Assembly (NCBI GenBank): GCA_046295975.1
Contig: JBKBMG010000006.1
Location: 71,035-135,034, forward strand
DNA: 64,000 nucleotides
Source: UBA2357 sp046295975
GTDB taxonomy: Bacteria > Pseudomonadota > Gammaproteobacteria > Burkholderiales > Rhodocyclaceae
Reading direction: 5' to 3'
The notes below the pieces were generated by a model. It saw nothing but the letters and a program-made list of their open reading frames with translations, searched no databases and was not told the origin of the DNA. Made by a program: the position numbers and the translations under genes. How positions within the stretch are numbered: position 1 is the first letter of the stretch; each line of letters opens with the position of its first letter. This document shows positions 17,294-25,384 of the stretch, one piece after another.

Positions 17294-17989
17294 TCAGGGC
17301 GAGTCGGCACGCCCGTCGCTCGCCAGCCGGCGCAGCGCTGCGGCGTCGATGATCTCGATTTGTTCGCGTCCCAGCCGCACCAGTTGCTGGGCCGCGAAGC
17401 CCTTGAGCAGGCGCGAGACGATTTCGCGCACGCTACCGAGTTCGTCGGCCAGTTGCTGGTGGGTGATCTGCAACACGCGCCCGTGTCCGAGCAGCAGCGC
17501 CGCAAGGCGTTGGTCCAGGCGCTGGAAGGCGACCGCTTCGATGAGCTGCATGAGGTCGGCGATGCGTTCGCTGAAGAGGTGGAAGACGAAGTCGCGGAAC
17601 ACCGTTTCGTCGAGCAACTGCTCGAACACGGGGGGCGGCAGCAGCACGAGTTCGGTGTCGCATTCGGTGATGCCGCGGGCGTTGTAGGCTTCGCGCCCGA
17701 GCAGGCAGGAAGAGGAGATGATGCAGGTCTCGCCCGGGCCGACGCGATACAGCGGCAGCGCTCGCCCGCTCGCGGCCTGCTTGAGTACCCGTACCGACCC
17801 CTCGAGCACGAAGGGGAAACCGGCGCAGGCCTGGTGATCGTCGAACAGGCGTACGCCCGGCCCCACGCGTAGATGTTGCGCCGACTGGAACAAGCTCGCG
17901 CGGGCCGGTGCCGACAACTGCGCGGCCATCGGGTAGCGCGTATCGAAGCGCGCGACCACCTCCACCGGCAGGGCGTCGGGCCGGTCCAT
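17294..17989 (-). CDS. Crp/Fnr-family transcriptional regulator
   Basis: A 231-residue regulator: a cyclic-nucleotide-binding-type beta-roll (about 20-140) and dimerisation helix, then a winged helix (about 165-215) with the recognition segment GSVREIVSRLLKGF. The E-x-x-S-R pattern there is the one FNR-type proteins use to read TTGAT half-sites. It lacks the N-terminal cysteine cluster of true FNR, so it is not a classical oxygen sensor. Its ATG at 17989 overlaps the stop of xthA (TGATG). A perfect palindrome lies just beyond its 3' end, upstream of the DUF2892 gene, a probable target. The effector is unknown. Confidence 0.88.
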   Translation of the reverse strand: MDRPDALPVEVVARFDTRYPMAAQLSAPARASLFQSAQHLRVGPGVRLFDDHQACAGFPFVLEGSVRVLKQAASGRALPLYRVGPGETCIISSSCLLGREAYNARGITECDTELVLLPPPVFEQLLDETVFRDFVFHLFSERIADLMQLIEAVAFQRLDQRLAALLLGHGRVLQITHQQLADELGSVREIVSRLLKGFAAQQLVRLGREQIEIIDAAALRRLASDGRADSP

Positions 17990-18747
17990 CACGACAACTC
18001 GACGATGACTGGCGCGTGGTCGGAGGGCCGTTCGAGCTTGCGCGGCGTCTTGTCCACTGTGCAGGCGGTGCAGCGCGGCACGAGCGCGGGCGACACCAGG
18101 ACGTGATCGATGCGCAGTCCGAAGTTGCGGCGAAACGCCATCATCCGGTAGTCCCACCACGAAAAGCTGCGCTCGGGTTGCTCGAACAGGCGGAAGGCGT
18201 CGATCAGGCCAAGTTCCAGCAGGCGGGCAAAGGCGGCGCGCTCGGGCACCGAGACGTGGATTTCGTCCTTCCAGTCCGGGTGGGCGTCGCGGGCTTCCGG
18301 TGCGATGTTGAAGTCACCCGTCAGCACCAGCTCCGGCGACGACCGCAGCTCGTCCCGCAACCATTCGGTCAGCGCCGCCAGCCAGCGCAGTTTGTAGTCG
18401 AACTTGTCCGAGCCGACGGCCTGGCCGTTGGGGAAGTAGCCGCAGATGATCCGCACGCCGCCTACCGTTGCGGCGATGATGCGCTTCTGCTCGTCCTCGA
18501 AGCCGGGAATGTCGCGCACCACGTCCGTGGCCTCGCCGCGCGTCAGTATCGCCACGCCGTTATAGGTCTTCTGCCCGTTGTACACCGCATGGTAGCCCGC
18601 CGCAGCCAGCTCCGCGGCGGGAAAGGCCTTGTCCTCGCACTTGAGTTCCTGCAGGCACAGCGCGTCGGGCTGGTTGGCGGCCAGCCAGTCGAGCACGTGG
18701 GGCAGGCGGACCTTGAGGGAGTTGACGTTCCAGGTGGCGATTTTCAT
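17989..18747 (-). CDS. xthA: Exodeoxyribonuclease III
   Basis: Class II AP endonuclease and 3'-5' exonuclease of base-excision repair. It is 252 residues, beginning MKIATWNVNSLKVRL. Catalytic and metal-binding segments in order: LCLQELKCED (Glu), NGQKTYNGVAIL, TGDFNIAPEARD (Asp/Asn), SFSWWDYR, and SDHAPV near the C-terminus (Asp-His). The ATG at 18747 gives the canonical N-terminus; the longer open frame upstream adds unrelated sequence. The downstream Crp/Fnr gene overlaps its stop by 1 nt. Confidence 0.95.
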   Translation of the reverse strand: MKIATWNVNSLKVRLPHVLDWLAANQPDALCLQELKCEDKAFPAAELAAAGYHAVYNGQKTYNGVAILTRGEATDVVRDIPGFEDEQKRIIAATVGGVRIICGYFPNGQAVGSDKFDYKLRWLAALTEWLRDELRSSPELVLTGDFNIAPEARDAHPDWKDEIHVSVPERAAFARLLELGLIDAFRLFEQPERSFSWWDYRMMAFRRNFGLRIDHVLVSPALVPRCTACTVDKTPRKLERPSDHAPVIVELS

Positions 18748-18865
18748 GTACGGGCCTGTGTTCGTTGCGGCGACATCGCGGATACCGGTGGTGGGCCGGC
18801 CGAGGCCCGTATTGTGCCGGTAGCCGAGGTGTGGAGGCCAGCCCGTGTTCGTCCGCGGTGCCGGT

Positions 18866-19426
18866 TCAGCCCGCCAGCACCACGATGGCGACGCGGCGGT
18901 TCTGGGCACGTCCTTCGGCGCTGCGGTTGTCGGCGATCGGGCGGCTGCTGCCGTGGCCGCGCCGTGCGATGCGGTCGTCGGCGATGCCGTGGGTGGCCAG
19001 TTCGCGTGCCACGGCATCGGCGCGGCGCAGGGACAGGGCCTGGTTGTAGGCGGGGTCCCCGACGTTGTCGGTGTGACCTTCGACCAGGACGTCGTCGATT
19101 TCGATGAGCCTGAGCGCGTCGGCGATACGCGCGATCAGGCCGCGTGCTTCGTTGCTGAGGGTGTCGGTGTCGGTATCGAACAGGATCCGCCCGTCCAGGT
19201 TCAGCCCCCAACCCTCGTCGGTCTGGGCGAAGCCGGCCTGGATCAGCGCGGCGATCTGGGCCTCACTGAGCGTGCGTCCGGGGTTTGACGCCTGGGGCGT
19301 GGCGCAGGCCGCGAGCAGCAGGGCGCACAGCAGGGCACACAACAGTGCGGCGGCGAGGCGTCGCGGCGGCGCGATGAGGCGCGGCGAGCAAGGTGGGGTG
19401 ACCGGTGAGGTGAGGCGCGGCGTCAT
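18866..19426 (-). CDS. yfiB: OmpA-family lipoprotein, YfiB-like
   Basis: A 186-residue outer-membrane lipoprotein. It has an N-terminal signal with a lipobox (LLLAACATP, Cys about 41), a short linker, and a C-terminal OmpA peptidoglycan-binding domain (VEGHTDNVGDPAYN, then LSLRRADAVA and RRGHGSSRPIADN). In Pseudomonas and E. coli, YfiB sequesters the periplasmic inhibitor YfiR and so releases the diguanylate cyclase YfiN. Here it is the third gene, its ATG overlapping the yfiN stop (ATGA). The assignment rests on domain type plus operon; OmpA-like lipoproteins are common. Confidence 0.82.
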   Translation of the reverse strand: MTPRLTSPVTPPCSPRLIAPPRRLAAALLCALLCALLLAACATPQASNPGRTLSEAQIAALIQAGFAQTDEGWGLNLDGRILFDTDTDTLSNEARGLIARIADALRLIEIDDVLVEGHTDNVGDPAYNQALSLRRADAVARELATHGIADDRIARRGHGSSRPIADNRSAEGRAQNRRVAIVVLAG

Positions 19427-20739
19427 GCAGGGTCTCCAAGGTTGAGCCGGGATGCGGGGTCGAAAATGCGCAGGTCGCCGCGTCCGCCCCGCTTGGCCTG
19501 GTACATCGCGTGGTCGGCGGCGCGCAGCAGTTGCTCGCCGTCGTCGGCATGGTCCGGGAACAAGGCGATGCCAATGCTCACGCCGGGCAGTACGCAGGCT
19601 GTGCCGAGGTCCACCGGTTCGGCCATGGCGTCGAGGATCTTCCTCGCGACGCGGACCGCGTCTTCGGTGTCGCGCACGGCTTCGAGCAGGACCGCGAATT
19701 CGTCGCCGCCCAGGCGCGCGACCAGGTCGGCATCGCGAATTGCCGAGCGGATGCGGCGCGCGACCTCGATCAACAAGGCGTCGCCGGCGGCGTGGCCGAA
19801 GCGGTCGTTCACGTCCTTGAAGCGGTCGTTGTCCAGATACAGCACCCCCAGACGCTGTCCGCCGTGGCGTGCCTGGCCCAGCGCACGCTCCAGGCGCTGC
19901 GCGAAACCGGCACGGTTGGCGAGGCCGGTCAGGCTGTCGCGCAGCACCAGCCGGGTGAGTGACTGGTTGGCCTGCTCAAGGCTGGACTGGCGCGCCACCA
20001 GTTCGCTGTTACGGGTTTGGAGCGCCGCGAACAAGGCGTTGAAATCCTGGCCGAGAGCGTCGAACTCGGCGATTTCGAATGACGGCAGGCGCCGTTCGAA
20101 ATGTTGCTCCATGCGGGCCGCGTGGGCGATGGAGGCGAGCGCGTCGAGCTGGGCGGTGATGCGCCGCTCCATGCGCCGTGCGAAGCGGCGTGCGGCGAGC
20201 CCTGCCAGGGCCATGCAGGCCAGGCCGATCGAAACGACCGTGGCAATGAAGCCGACCAGCGCCGAGCCATCGCCGACGATGGTCACCTCGCCCAGCAGCC
20301 GCAACTCGTGACGGATCTCTGCGCTCACCGGCCCGGGCAGCAGCCAGCCGGCGGCCTGGGTGCCGATGCGCAGCAACGCCGCATCGGCCACCCGCTCCTG
20401 GCGGGCGAGCCGGTCGCCGTCGGCCGAGACGATCTCGGCCATCGCCAGGTGCTCGCGGGCCACGACCTGGGCGAGGATTTCGCCGGCGGTGTCGCGGTCG
20501 TCGAACATCACTGCGGCCTCCGCTGCATAGGCGATGGTGCGGGCCACCAGGTTGAGGTTGTCTTCCACCTGCGCCCGTAGCGCGATCAGCGTGACCACCA
20601 GCAGGGCGGCGCCGGCGAAGGCCAGGGCGAACACGGTGGAGCCGACATAGGCGCGGCGCAGCGCATGGAACAGCGTGGTGCGTGCGGAACGTTCGCGGCC
20701 GCGCGGCGTGGACAGGGGAAGGGCGGGGCGGGTGCTCAT
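19423..20739 (-). CDS. yfiN: Membrane diguanylate cyclase, YfiN/DgcN-like
   Basis: A 438-residue inner-membrane enzyme making cyclic di-GMP. It has an N-terminal TM helix (about 30-52), a periplasmic CHASE8-like segment (NLVARTIAYAAEAAVMFDD), a second TM (about 155-178), a HAMP-like linker, a short coiled region and a GGDEF domain. The active-site loop is ARLGGDEFAVLL. An RDAD I-site sits exactly five residues ahead of GGDEF, so product inhibition is expected. The ATG at 20739 overlaps the yfiR stop and follows GGGAGGCGG. In the known YfiBNR system, YfiR represses this cyclase from the periplasm. Confidence 0.88.
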   Translation of the reverse strand: MSTRPALPLSTPRGRERSARTTLFHALRRAYVGSTVFALAFAGAALLVVTLIALRAQVEDNLNLVARTIAYAAEAAVMFDDRDTAGEILAQVVAREHLAMAEIVSADGDRLARQERVADAALLRIGTQAAGWLLPGPVSAEIRHELRLLGEVTIVGDGSALVGFIATVVSIGLACMALAGLAARRFARRMERRITAQLDALASIAHAARMEQHFERRLPSFEIAEFDALGQDFNALFAALQTRNSELVARQSSLEQANQSLTRLVLRDSLTGLANRAGFAQRLERALGQARHGGQRLGVLYLDNDRFKDVNDRFGHAAGDALLIEVARRIRSAIRDADLVARLGGDEFAVLLEAVRDTEDAVRVARKILDAMAEPVDLGTACVLPGVSIGIALFPDHADDGEQLLRAADHAMYQAKRGGRGDLRIFDPASRLNLGDPA

Positions 20740-21347
20740 GACCGCCTCCCGTTGAGTTCGCGGCCCAGCCGGAGCACCTGTGGATTGACTCGCAGCGGGC
20801 TGCGCGACAGCGCATCGAGATTGGCGCCGAAGCGCAGGCCGCCGTCGCTGGTGTCGATGCAGAACATGCCGCCGGCCGAGCAGAAATCGTCGCCTTCGCC
20901 GATGCTCAGCACCGGCCGGCCGACCAGCGAGTGGATGAGCGCCAGGCGCTCGTCGTCGGCGAGGTGGCCGACATGGACGACGTCGCAGGCGTCGGCCGCA
21001 TGCGCCAGAGTGATCTGCGGAAACGCGACCTCGAGCTGAGGGGCCGCCCACTCGGCGGTGCGCGCGATGGCCTCGGCATGCCGGGTGCTGCCGAGCACGC
21101 ACACTCGGAGCGGCACGGGGGGCTGTGGCCAGCGGGTATAGCTGATGATGCCCCACACCGCCGCGCTCAGGTCGCGGGGCGTGCCGGCGATTAGCGTGCT
21201 GGTGGCGAAGAGCAGTGGCGCACCGGCGAGGGCCAGTGCCAGCATCGCCAGCCGCAGCAGAGGCGCGCCGCGCGTGGCGCGGGCGAGCCGGCCTGGCGCG
21301 GCGAGCGATACGGGGACTGCGGGCGGGGCGGATCTGCGTCTGGCCAT
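20736..21347 (-). CDS. yfiR: Periplasmic YfiR-family regulator of YfiN
   Basis: A 203-residue exported protein: an N-terminal hydrophobic helix (LLRLAMLALALAGAPLLFA, about 32-50), then the YfiR fold. Signature segments are LSAAVWGIISYTRWP, PLRVCVLGS, ADACDVVHVGHL, and the near-C-terminal LSIGEGDDFCSAGGMFCI. The four cysteines match the paired disulfides that make YfiR redox-sensitive in Pseudomonas. It inhibits YfiN in the periplasm. The start is uncertain: ATG at 21347 is used, and a GTG at 21362 is possible; neither has a good ribosome site. The E. coli order yfiR-yfiN-yfiB is preserved. Confidence 0.85.
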   Translation of the reverse strand: MARRRSAPPAVPVSLAAPGRLARATRGAPLLRLAMLALALAGAPLLFATSTLIAGTPRDLSAAVWGIISYTRWPQPPVPLRVCVLGSTRHAEAIARTAEWAAPQLEVAFPQITLAHAADACDVVHVGHLADDERLALIHSLVGRPVLSIGEGDDFCSAGGMFCIDTSDGGLRFGANLDALSRSPLRVNPQVLRLGRELNGRRS

Positions 21348-21520
21348 GGGGGGCACAACCACGGGCTGCTCGGGGGAGCGCCGTGAATGTCGTTGGCGTG
21401 AAGGTCGGATGATTGGCAGTCTACCGGGCTGCCCGCCCGCGGGGGTGGGGGCGGACGTTAAACATCGTCACATCTGCATCGGGCTGGGCTCGCCCGGCGT
21501 GCGTCAAGTCCGACAGACTG

Positions 21521-22423
21521 CTAGGGGCCGCGGTCGGTGCTTGCGCCGTCCATCAGGAAGGCGACGAAGCTGCGTGCGGCGGGGGAGGGCGTGCGGGCGG
21601 CCGGGTAGGCGACATGCCAGTGGCGGCGGATCGGGAAGTGTTCGGCGGGCACGATGGCGAACTGACCGACCGGATGGAGGTCGAGCGCCTGCGACGACAG
21701 GGCCGAGATGCCCAGGCCGGCGAGCACCGCCTGCTTGATCGCCTCGTTGGAGCCGAGCTCGAGGCGCGGGCGGATTTCCAGATCATGGGCGGCGAACAGG
21801 CGCTCGATGGCCTTGCGCGTGCCGGAGCCCGCCTCGCGCATCAACCACGGTTCGGCCGCCAGTTGCGCGAGCGATGCCTGCCCGCCCCGTGCAAGCGGAT
21901 GATCCGGCGCGGCGATCACCACCAGCGGGTTCTCCATGAAGGGCAGGGCGACCAGGTCCACGTCCTCGGGAGGCTGGCCGAGGATGTAGAGGTCATCGAG
22001 ATTGTCCGCCATGCTCGCAAGCACCTGCTCGCGGTTTGACACCCGCAGAGACACCTCTATGCCCGGGTAGCGCTGGCAGAATGCCCCCAGCAGGCGCGGT
22101 GCGAAGTAAGAGGCGGTGGTGATCGCCACCAGTCGCAGGCGGCCGCGCTTCAGGCCCTGACGCTCGGCCACCGTCATCTCGAAGCGTTCGAGAATGGCGA
22201 AGATGTCACGCGCCGCGTGGGCCAGATCCTGTCCCGCTTCGGTCAGCACGATGCGCTTGCCGACCTGCTCGAACAGCGTGGTGCCAGCCACGTCGGTGAG
22301 CTTTTTGATCTGCATCGAGACCGTCGGCTGGGTCAGGTACAAAGCCTCGGCGGCCCGGGTGAAGCTGCCGTGGCGGGCGATGGCCTCGAAGATCTCGAGT
22401 TGCCGGAACGTGGCATGGCGCAT
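21521..22423 (-). CDS. cbbR: LysR-type regulator CbbR
   Basis: A 300-residue LysR-family activator of Calvin-cycle operons, sensing metabolites such as RuBP or PEP in characterised relatives. The N-terminal winged helix (LEIFEAIARHGSFTRAAEALYLTQPTVS) occupies residues 10-40, followed by the effector domain with the CbbR-typical LRLVAITTASYFAPRLLG. It is transcribed away from cbbL with a 168-bp intergenic region holding AT-rich inverted repeats, the standard arrangement for autorepression plus operon activation. GGGGAG precedes the ATG at 22423. Confidence 0.94.
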   Translation of the reverse strand: MRHATFRQLEIFEAIARHGSFTRAAEALYLTQPTVSMQIKKLTDVAGTTLFEQVGKRIVLTEAGQDLAHAARDIFAILERFEMTVAERQGLKRGRLRLVAITTASYFAPRLLGAFCQRYPGIEVSLRVSNREQVLASMADNLDDLYILGQPPEDVDLVALPFMENPLVVIAAPDHPLARGGQASLAQLAAEPWLMREAGSGTRKAIERLFAAHDLEIRPRLELGSNEAIKQAVLAGLGISALSSQALDLHPVGQFAIVPAEHFPIRRHWHVAYPAARTPSPAARSFVAFLMDGASTDRGP

Positions 22424-22460
22424 GGGTGAACTCCCCTTCGCTCATTGAGGAAAAACTTTA

Positions 22461-22487
22461 TAGATAAAAATCTATGTATTGAATAGA
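22461..22487. promoter_or_regulatory. Overlapping inverted repeats, candidate CbbR operator
   Basis: Two palindromes overlap in an AT-rich stretch: TAGAT-AAAA-ATCTA (22461-22474) and TCTAT-GTATTGA-ATAGA (22471-22487). The T-N-A spacing and their place 105-130 bp upstream of the cbbL ATG and about 40 bp from the cbbR ATG fit LysR-type recognition and activation sites. Confidence 0.55.
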
Positions 22488-22591
22488 AAACCGTGACTGT
22501 TATTTATGTTAATCCTTGCGCATGATGCGTTCAAGCCGTCGCGCCACGCGGCGGGGCCGGAACCCAGACCCAGAACGAATCGGAGGACGAC

Positions 22592-24013
22592 ATGGCAGTC
22601 AAGACCTGGAACGCGGGCGTGAAGGAGTATCGCGGCACCTATTGGGAGCCGAACTACACGGTCAAGGACACCGACATTCTCGCCTGCTTCAAGATCACCC
22701 CGCAGCCGGGCGTCGATCGCGAAGAGGCCGCGGCCGCGGTTGCCGCCGAATCCTCCACCGGCACCTGGACCACGGTGTGGACCGACCTGCTCACTGACCT
22801 CGACTACTACAAGGGCCGCGCCTACGCGATCGAGGATGTGCCGGGCGACGACACCTGCTTCTACGCCTTCGTGGCCTATCCGATCGACTTGTTCGAGGAA
22901 GGCTCGGTGGTGAATGTGTTCACCTCGCTGGTCGGCAACGTCTTCGGCTTCAAGGCGATTCGGGGACTGCGCCTGGAGGATGTGCGCTTTCCCATCGCCT
23001 ACGTCAAGACCTGCGGTGGCCCGCCCCATGGCATCCAGGTCGAACGCGACATCATGAACAAATACGGCCGGCCACTGCTGGGCTGCACCATCAAGCCCAA
23101 GCTGGGTCTGTCGGCCAAGAACTACGGGCGCGCGGTGTATGAGTGCCTGCGCGGCGGGCTGGATTTCACCAAGGACGACGAGAACGTCAACTCCCAGCCC
23201 TTCATGCGCTGGAAGCCGCGCTTCGATTTCGTCATGGAGGCCATCCACAAGGCCGAGCACGAAACCGGCGAGCGCAAGGGCCACTACCTGAACGTGACCG
23301 CCCCGACGCCGGAGGAGATGTACAAACGCGCGGAGTACGCCAAGTCGCTGGGCGCGCCCATCGTCATGCACGACTACCTCACCGGCGGCTTCTGCGCCAA
23401 CACCGGGCTGGCCAACTGGTGCCGCGACAACGGCGTGTTGCTGCACATCCACCGCGCCATGCACGCGGTGCTGGACCGCAATCCGCACCACGGCATCCAC
23501 TTCCGCGTGCTCGCCAAGGCCCTGCGTCTGTCAGGCGGCGATCACTTGCATTCCGGCACCGTGGTCGGCAAGCTCGAGGGCGATCGCGAGGCCACCCTGG
23601 GCTGGATAGACCTGATGCGCGACCGCTTCATCCGCGAGGACCGCGCCCGCGGCATCTTCTTCGACCAGGACTTCGGTTCCATGCCAGGCATCCTGCCGGT
23701 GGCCTCCGGCGGCATCCACGTGTGGCACATGCCAGCGCTGGTCAACATCTTCGGCGACGACTCGGTGCTGCAGTTTGGTGGTGGCACGCTCGGTCACCCG
23801 TGGGGCAACGCCGCTGGGGCGGCGGCCAATCGCGTGGCGCTGGAGGCCTGCGTGAAGGCGCGCAACGAGGGCGTGCAGGTGGAAAAGGAGGGCAAGGCGG
23901 TGCTGACCCAGGCGGCCCGCCACAGCCCGGAGTTGCGCGTGGCGATGGAAACCTGGAAGGAAATCAAGTTCGAGTTCGACACGGTGGACAAGCTCGACAT
24001 CGCGCATCGCTGA
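22592..24013 (+). CDS. cbbL: RuBisCO large subunit, form I
   Basis: Fixes CO2 onto ribulose-1,5-bisphosphate in the Calvin cycle. It is 473 residues. Active-site landmarks: TVWTDLLTDLDYYKGR (N-domain), CTIKPKLGLSAKNYGRA (catalytic Lys), GGLDFTKDDENVNSQP (carbamylated Lys with Asp and Glu metal ligands), HIHRAMHAV, GGDHLHSGTVVGKLEG (loop 6 with its Lys) and QFGGGTLGHPWGN. The high identity to green-type form IA, together with cbbS-cbbQ-cbbO downstream and no carboxysome genes, fits the form IAq arrangement. GGAGG precedes the ATG. Phosphoribulokinase is not in the window. Confidence 0.98.
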   Translation: MAVKTWNAGVKEYRGTYWEPNYTVKDTDILACFKITPQPGVDREEAAAAVAAESSTGTWTTVWTDLLTDLDYYKGRAYAIEDVPGDDTCFYAFVAYPIDLFEEGSVVNVFTSLVGNVFGFKAIRGLRLEDVRFPIAYVKTCGGPPHGIQVERDIMNKYGRPLLGCTIKPKLGLSAKNYGRAVYECLRGGLDFTKDDENVNSQPFMRWKPRFDFVMEAIHKAEHETGERKGHYLNVTAPTPEEMYKRAEYAKSLGAPIVMHDYLTGGFCANTGLANWCRDNGVLLHIHRAMHAVLDRNPHHGIHFRVLAKALRLSGGDHLHSGTVVGKLEGDREATLGWIDLMRDRFIREDRARGIFFDQDFGSMPGILPVASGGIHVWHMPALVNIFGDDSVLQFGGGTLGHPWGNAAGAAANRVALEACVKARNEGVQVEKEGKAVLTQAARHSPELRVAMETWKEIKFEFDTVDKLDIAHR

Positions 24014-24079
24014 CGTCGGCATTCTCCACATTTCCCGTCCCGTGCCGGCGCCCGTCAGCGTTCCTCTCCCTCGCGCGCG

Positions 24080-24095
24080 CTCCGCCATGGCGGAG
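24080..24095. other. Perfect 16-bp palindrome in the cbbL-cbbS spacer
   Basis: CTCCGCC-AT-GGCGGAG lies in the 147-nt gap between cbbL and cbbS. As RNA it would form a GC-rich stem with almost no loop, or a cruciform or protein site as DNA. It carries no T-run. It could act in mRNA processing or stability. Confidence 0.45.
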
Positions 24096-24160
24096 GGGCG
24101 GCCGGCCGGGCCCCATGGCCCACCCCATCAGCGATTTCCACTTTGTCCGAGGAGACACAC

Positions 24161-24517
24161 ATGAGCGAGATGCAGGACTACACCAGCCGGCTGTCCGACC
24201 CGGCGAGCCGCAAATTCGAGACCTTTTCCTACCTCCCCCCGATGAGCCCGGAGGACATCCGCAAGCAAGTGGCCTACATCGTTTCACGCGGCTGGAACCC
24301 GGCCGTCGAGCATACCGAACCGGAATACCTGATGGACGCCTACTGGTACATGTGGAAGCTGCCGATGTTCGGCGAGACCGACGTGGACACCATTCTTGCC
24401 GAGGCCGAGGCGTGCCATGCCGCCAATCCCGGCAACCACGTGCGCCTGATCGGCTATGACAACCTCAGGCAGTCGCAGGGCGCCTCGATGGTGATCTACC
24501 GCGGCAAGACGGTGTGA
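24161..24517 (+). CDS. cbbS: RuBisCO small subunit, form I
   Basis: A 118-residue subunit that caps the L8 core of form I RuBisCO. The sequence shows FETFSYLPPMSPEDIRKQV near the N-terminus, then YWYMWKLPMFGETD, the conserved small-subunit core, and VRLIGYDNLRQSQG near the C-terminus. The start ATG at 24161 follows CCGAGGAGACAC; an upstream in-frame GTG would lack the ribosome site. It is followed by a hairpin plus T-run before cbbQ. Confidence 0.97.
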   Translation: MSEMQDYTSRLSDPASRKFETFSYLPPMSPEDIRKQVAYIVSRGWNPAVEHTEPEYLMDAYWYMWKLPMFGETDVDTILAEAEACHAANPGNHVRLIGYDNLRQSQGASMVIYRGKTV

Positions 24518-24521
24518 CCCG

Positions 24522-24555
24522 CCGGCGGTCGCCACCACGACGGCCGCCGGTTTTC
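24522..24555 (+). terminator. Hairpin with T-run between cbbS and cbbQ (attenuator-like)
   Basis: CCGGCGG (24522-24528) pairs with CCGCCGG (24544-24550), loop 15 nt, followed by TTTT. It begins 5 nt after the cbbS stop and ends 13 nt before the cbbQ start. It may terminate part of the transcription, or protect the 3' end of cbbLS mRNA, keeping the CbbQ/CbbO activase at a lower level than RuBisCO. The stem is short, so the strength is uncertain. Confidence 0.5.
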
Positions 24556-24567
24556 GGAGACCAAGGA

Positions 24568-25374
24568 ATGAGCATCGACATAGACCAGTATCAGATCCGC
24601 CGTGAGCCCTGGTACCGCCCCGTGGGCAACGAAGTGGCCAAGTTCGAGGCCGCCTACGCCGCACGCATGCCGGTGATGCTCAAGGGGCCTACCGGCTGCG
24701 GCAAGAGCCGCTTCGTCGAGTACATGGCCTGGAAGCTCGGCCGTCCGCTGATCACCGTGGCCTGCAACGAGGACATGACCGCCTCCGACCTGGTCGGGCG
24801 CTTTCTGCTCGACATCAACGGCACCCGCTGGCAGGACGGCCCGCTGACCATCGCCGCGCGCATTGGAGCGATCTGCTACCTGGACGAAGTTGTCGAGGCC
24901 CGCCAGGACACCACCGTGGTCATCCACCCGCTGACCGACCACCGCCGCGTGATGCCCCTGGAGAAGAAGGGTGAGCTGGTCACCGCCGACCCCGGCTTTC
25001 ACCTGGTGATTTCCTACAACCCGGGCTACCAGAGCCTGATGAAGGACCTCAAGCAGTCCACCAAGCAGCGGTTCGGCGCCATGGACTTCGACTTTCCGAT
25101 ACCGGAGATCGAAACCGAGGTAGTGGCCCACGAGGCCGGCATCGACGCGGCAACGGCTGCCAGGCTCGTGGGCGTGGCCGAGCGCTCGCGCAACCTCAAG
25201 GGCCACGGGCTGGACGAGGGCTTGTCGACGCGCCTGCTGGTGTATGCCGGCCAGCTCATTGCGCGCGGCATCGCGCCGCGCGAGGCCTGCGAGATGGCCT
25301 TGGTGTGCCCGATCACCGACGACCCCGACATGCGCGACACCTTGTCGGCGGCGGTGGACAGCTGCTTCGGCTGA
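24568..25374 (+). CDS. cbbQ: CbbQ, AAA+ subunit of RuBisCO activase
   Basis: MoxR-type AAA+ ATPase that forms hexamers and, with CbbO, removes inhibitory sugar phosphates from RuBisCO active sites. It is 268 residues. Walker A is GPTGCGKSRF (about 40-50), Walker B is AICYLDEVVEA (about 105), and sensor-1 Asn lies in HLVISYNPGY. The C-terminal CbbQ domain is LIARGIAPREACEMALVCP. NorQ of denitrification is the nearest paralogue, but the location after cbbLS settles the role. The ATG at 24568 follows AAGGA. Confidence 0.95.
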   Translation: MSIDIDQYQIRREPWYRPVGNEVAKFEAAYAARMPVMLKGPTGCGKSRFVEYMAWKLGRPLITVACNEDMTASDLVGRFLLDINGTRWQDGPLTIAARIGAICYLDEVVEARQDTTVVIHPLTDHRRVMPLEKKGELVTADPGFHLVISYNPGYQSLMKDLKQSTKQRFGAMDFDFPIPEIETEVVAHEAGIDAATAARLVGVAERSRNLKGHGLDEGLSTRLLVYAGQLIARGIAPREACEMALVCPITDDPDMRDTLSAAVDSCFG

Positions 25375-25384
25375 ACCGGGTGCG

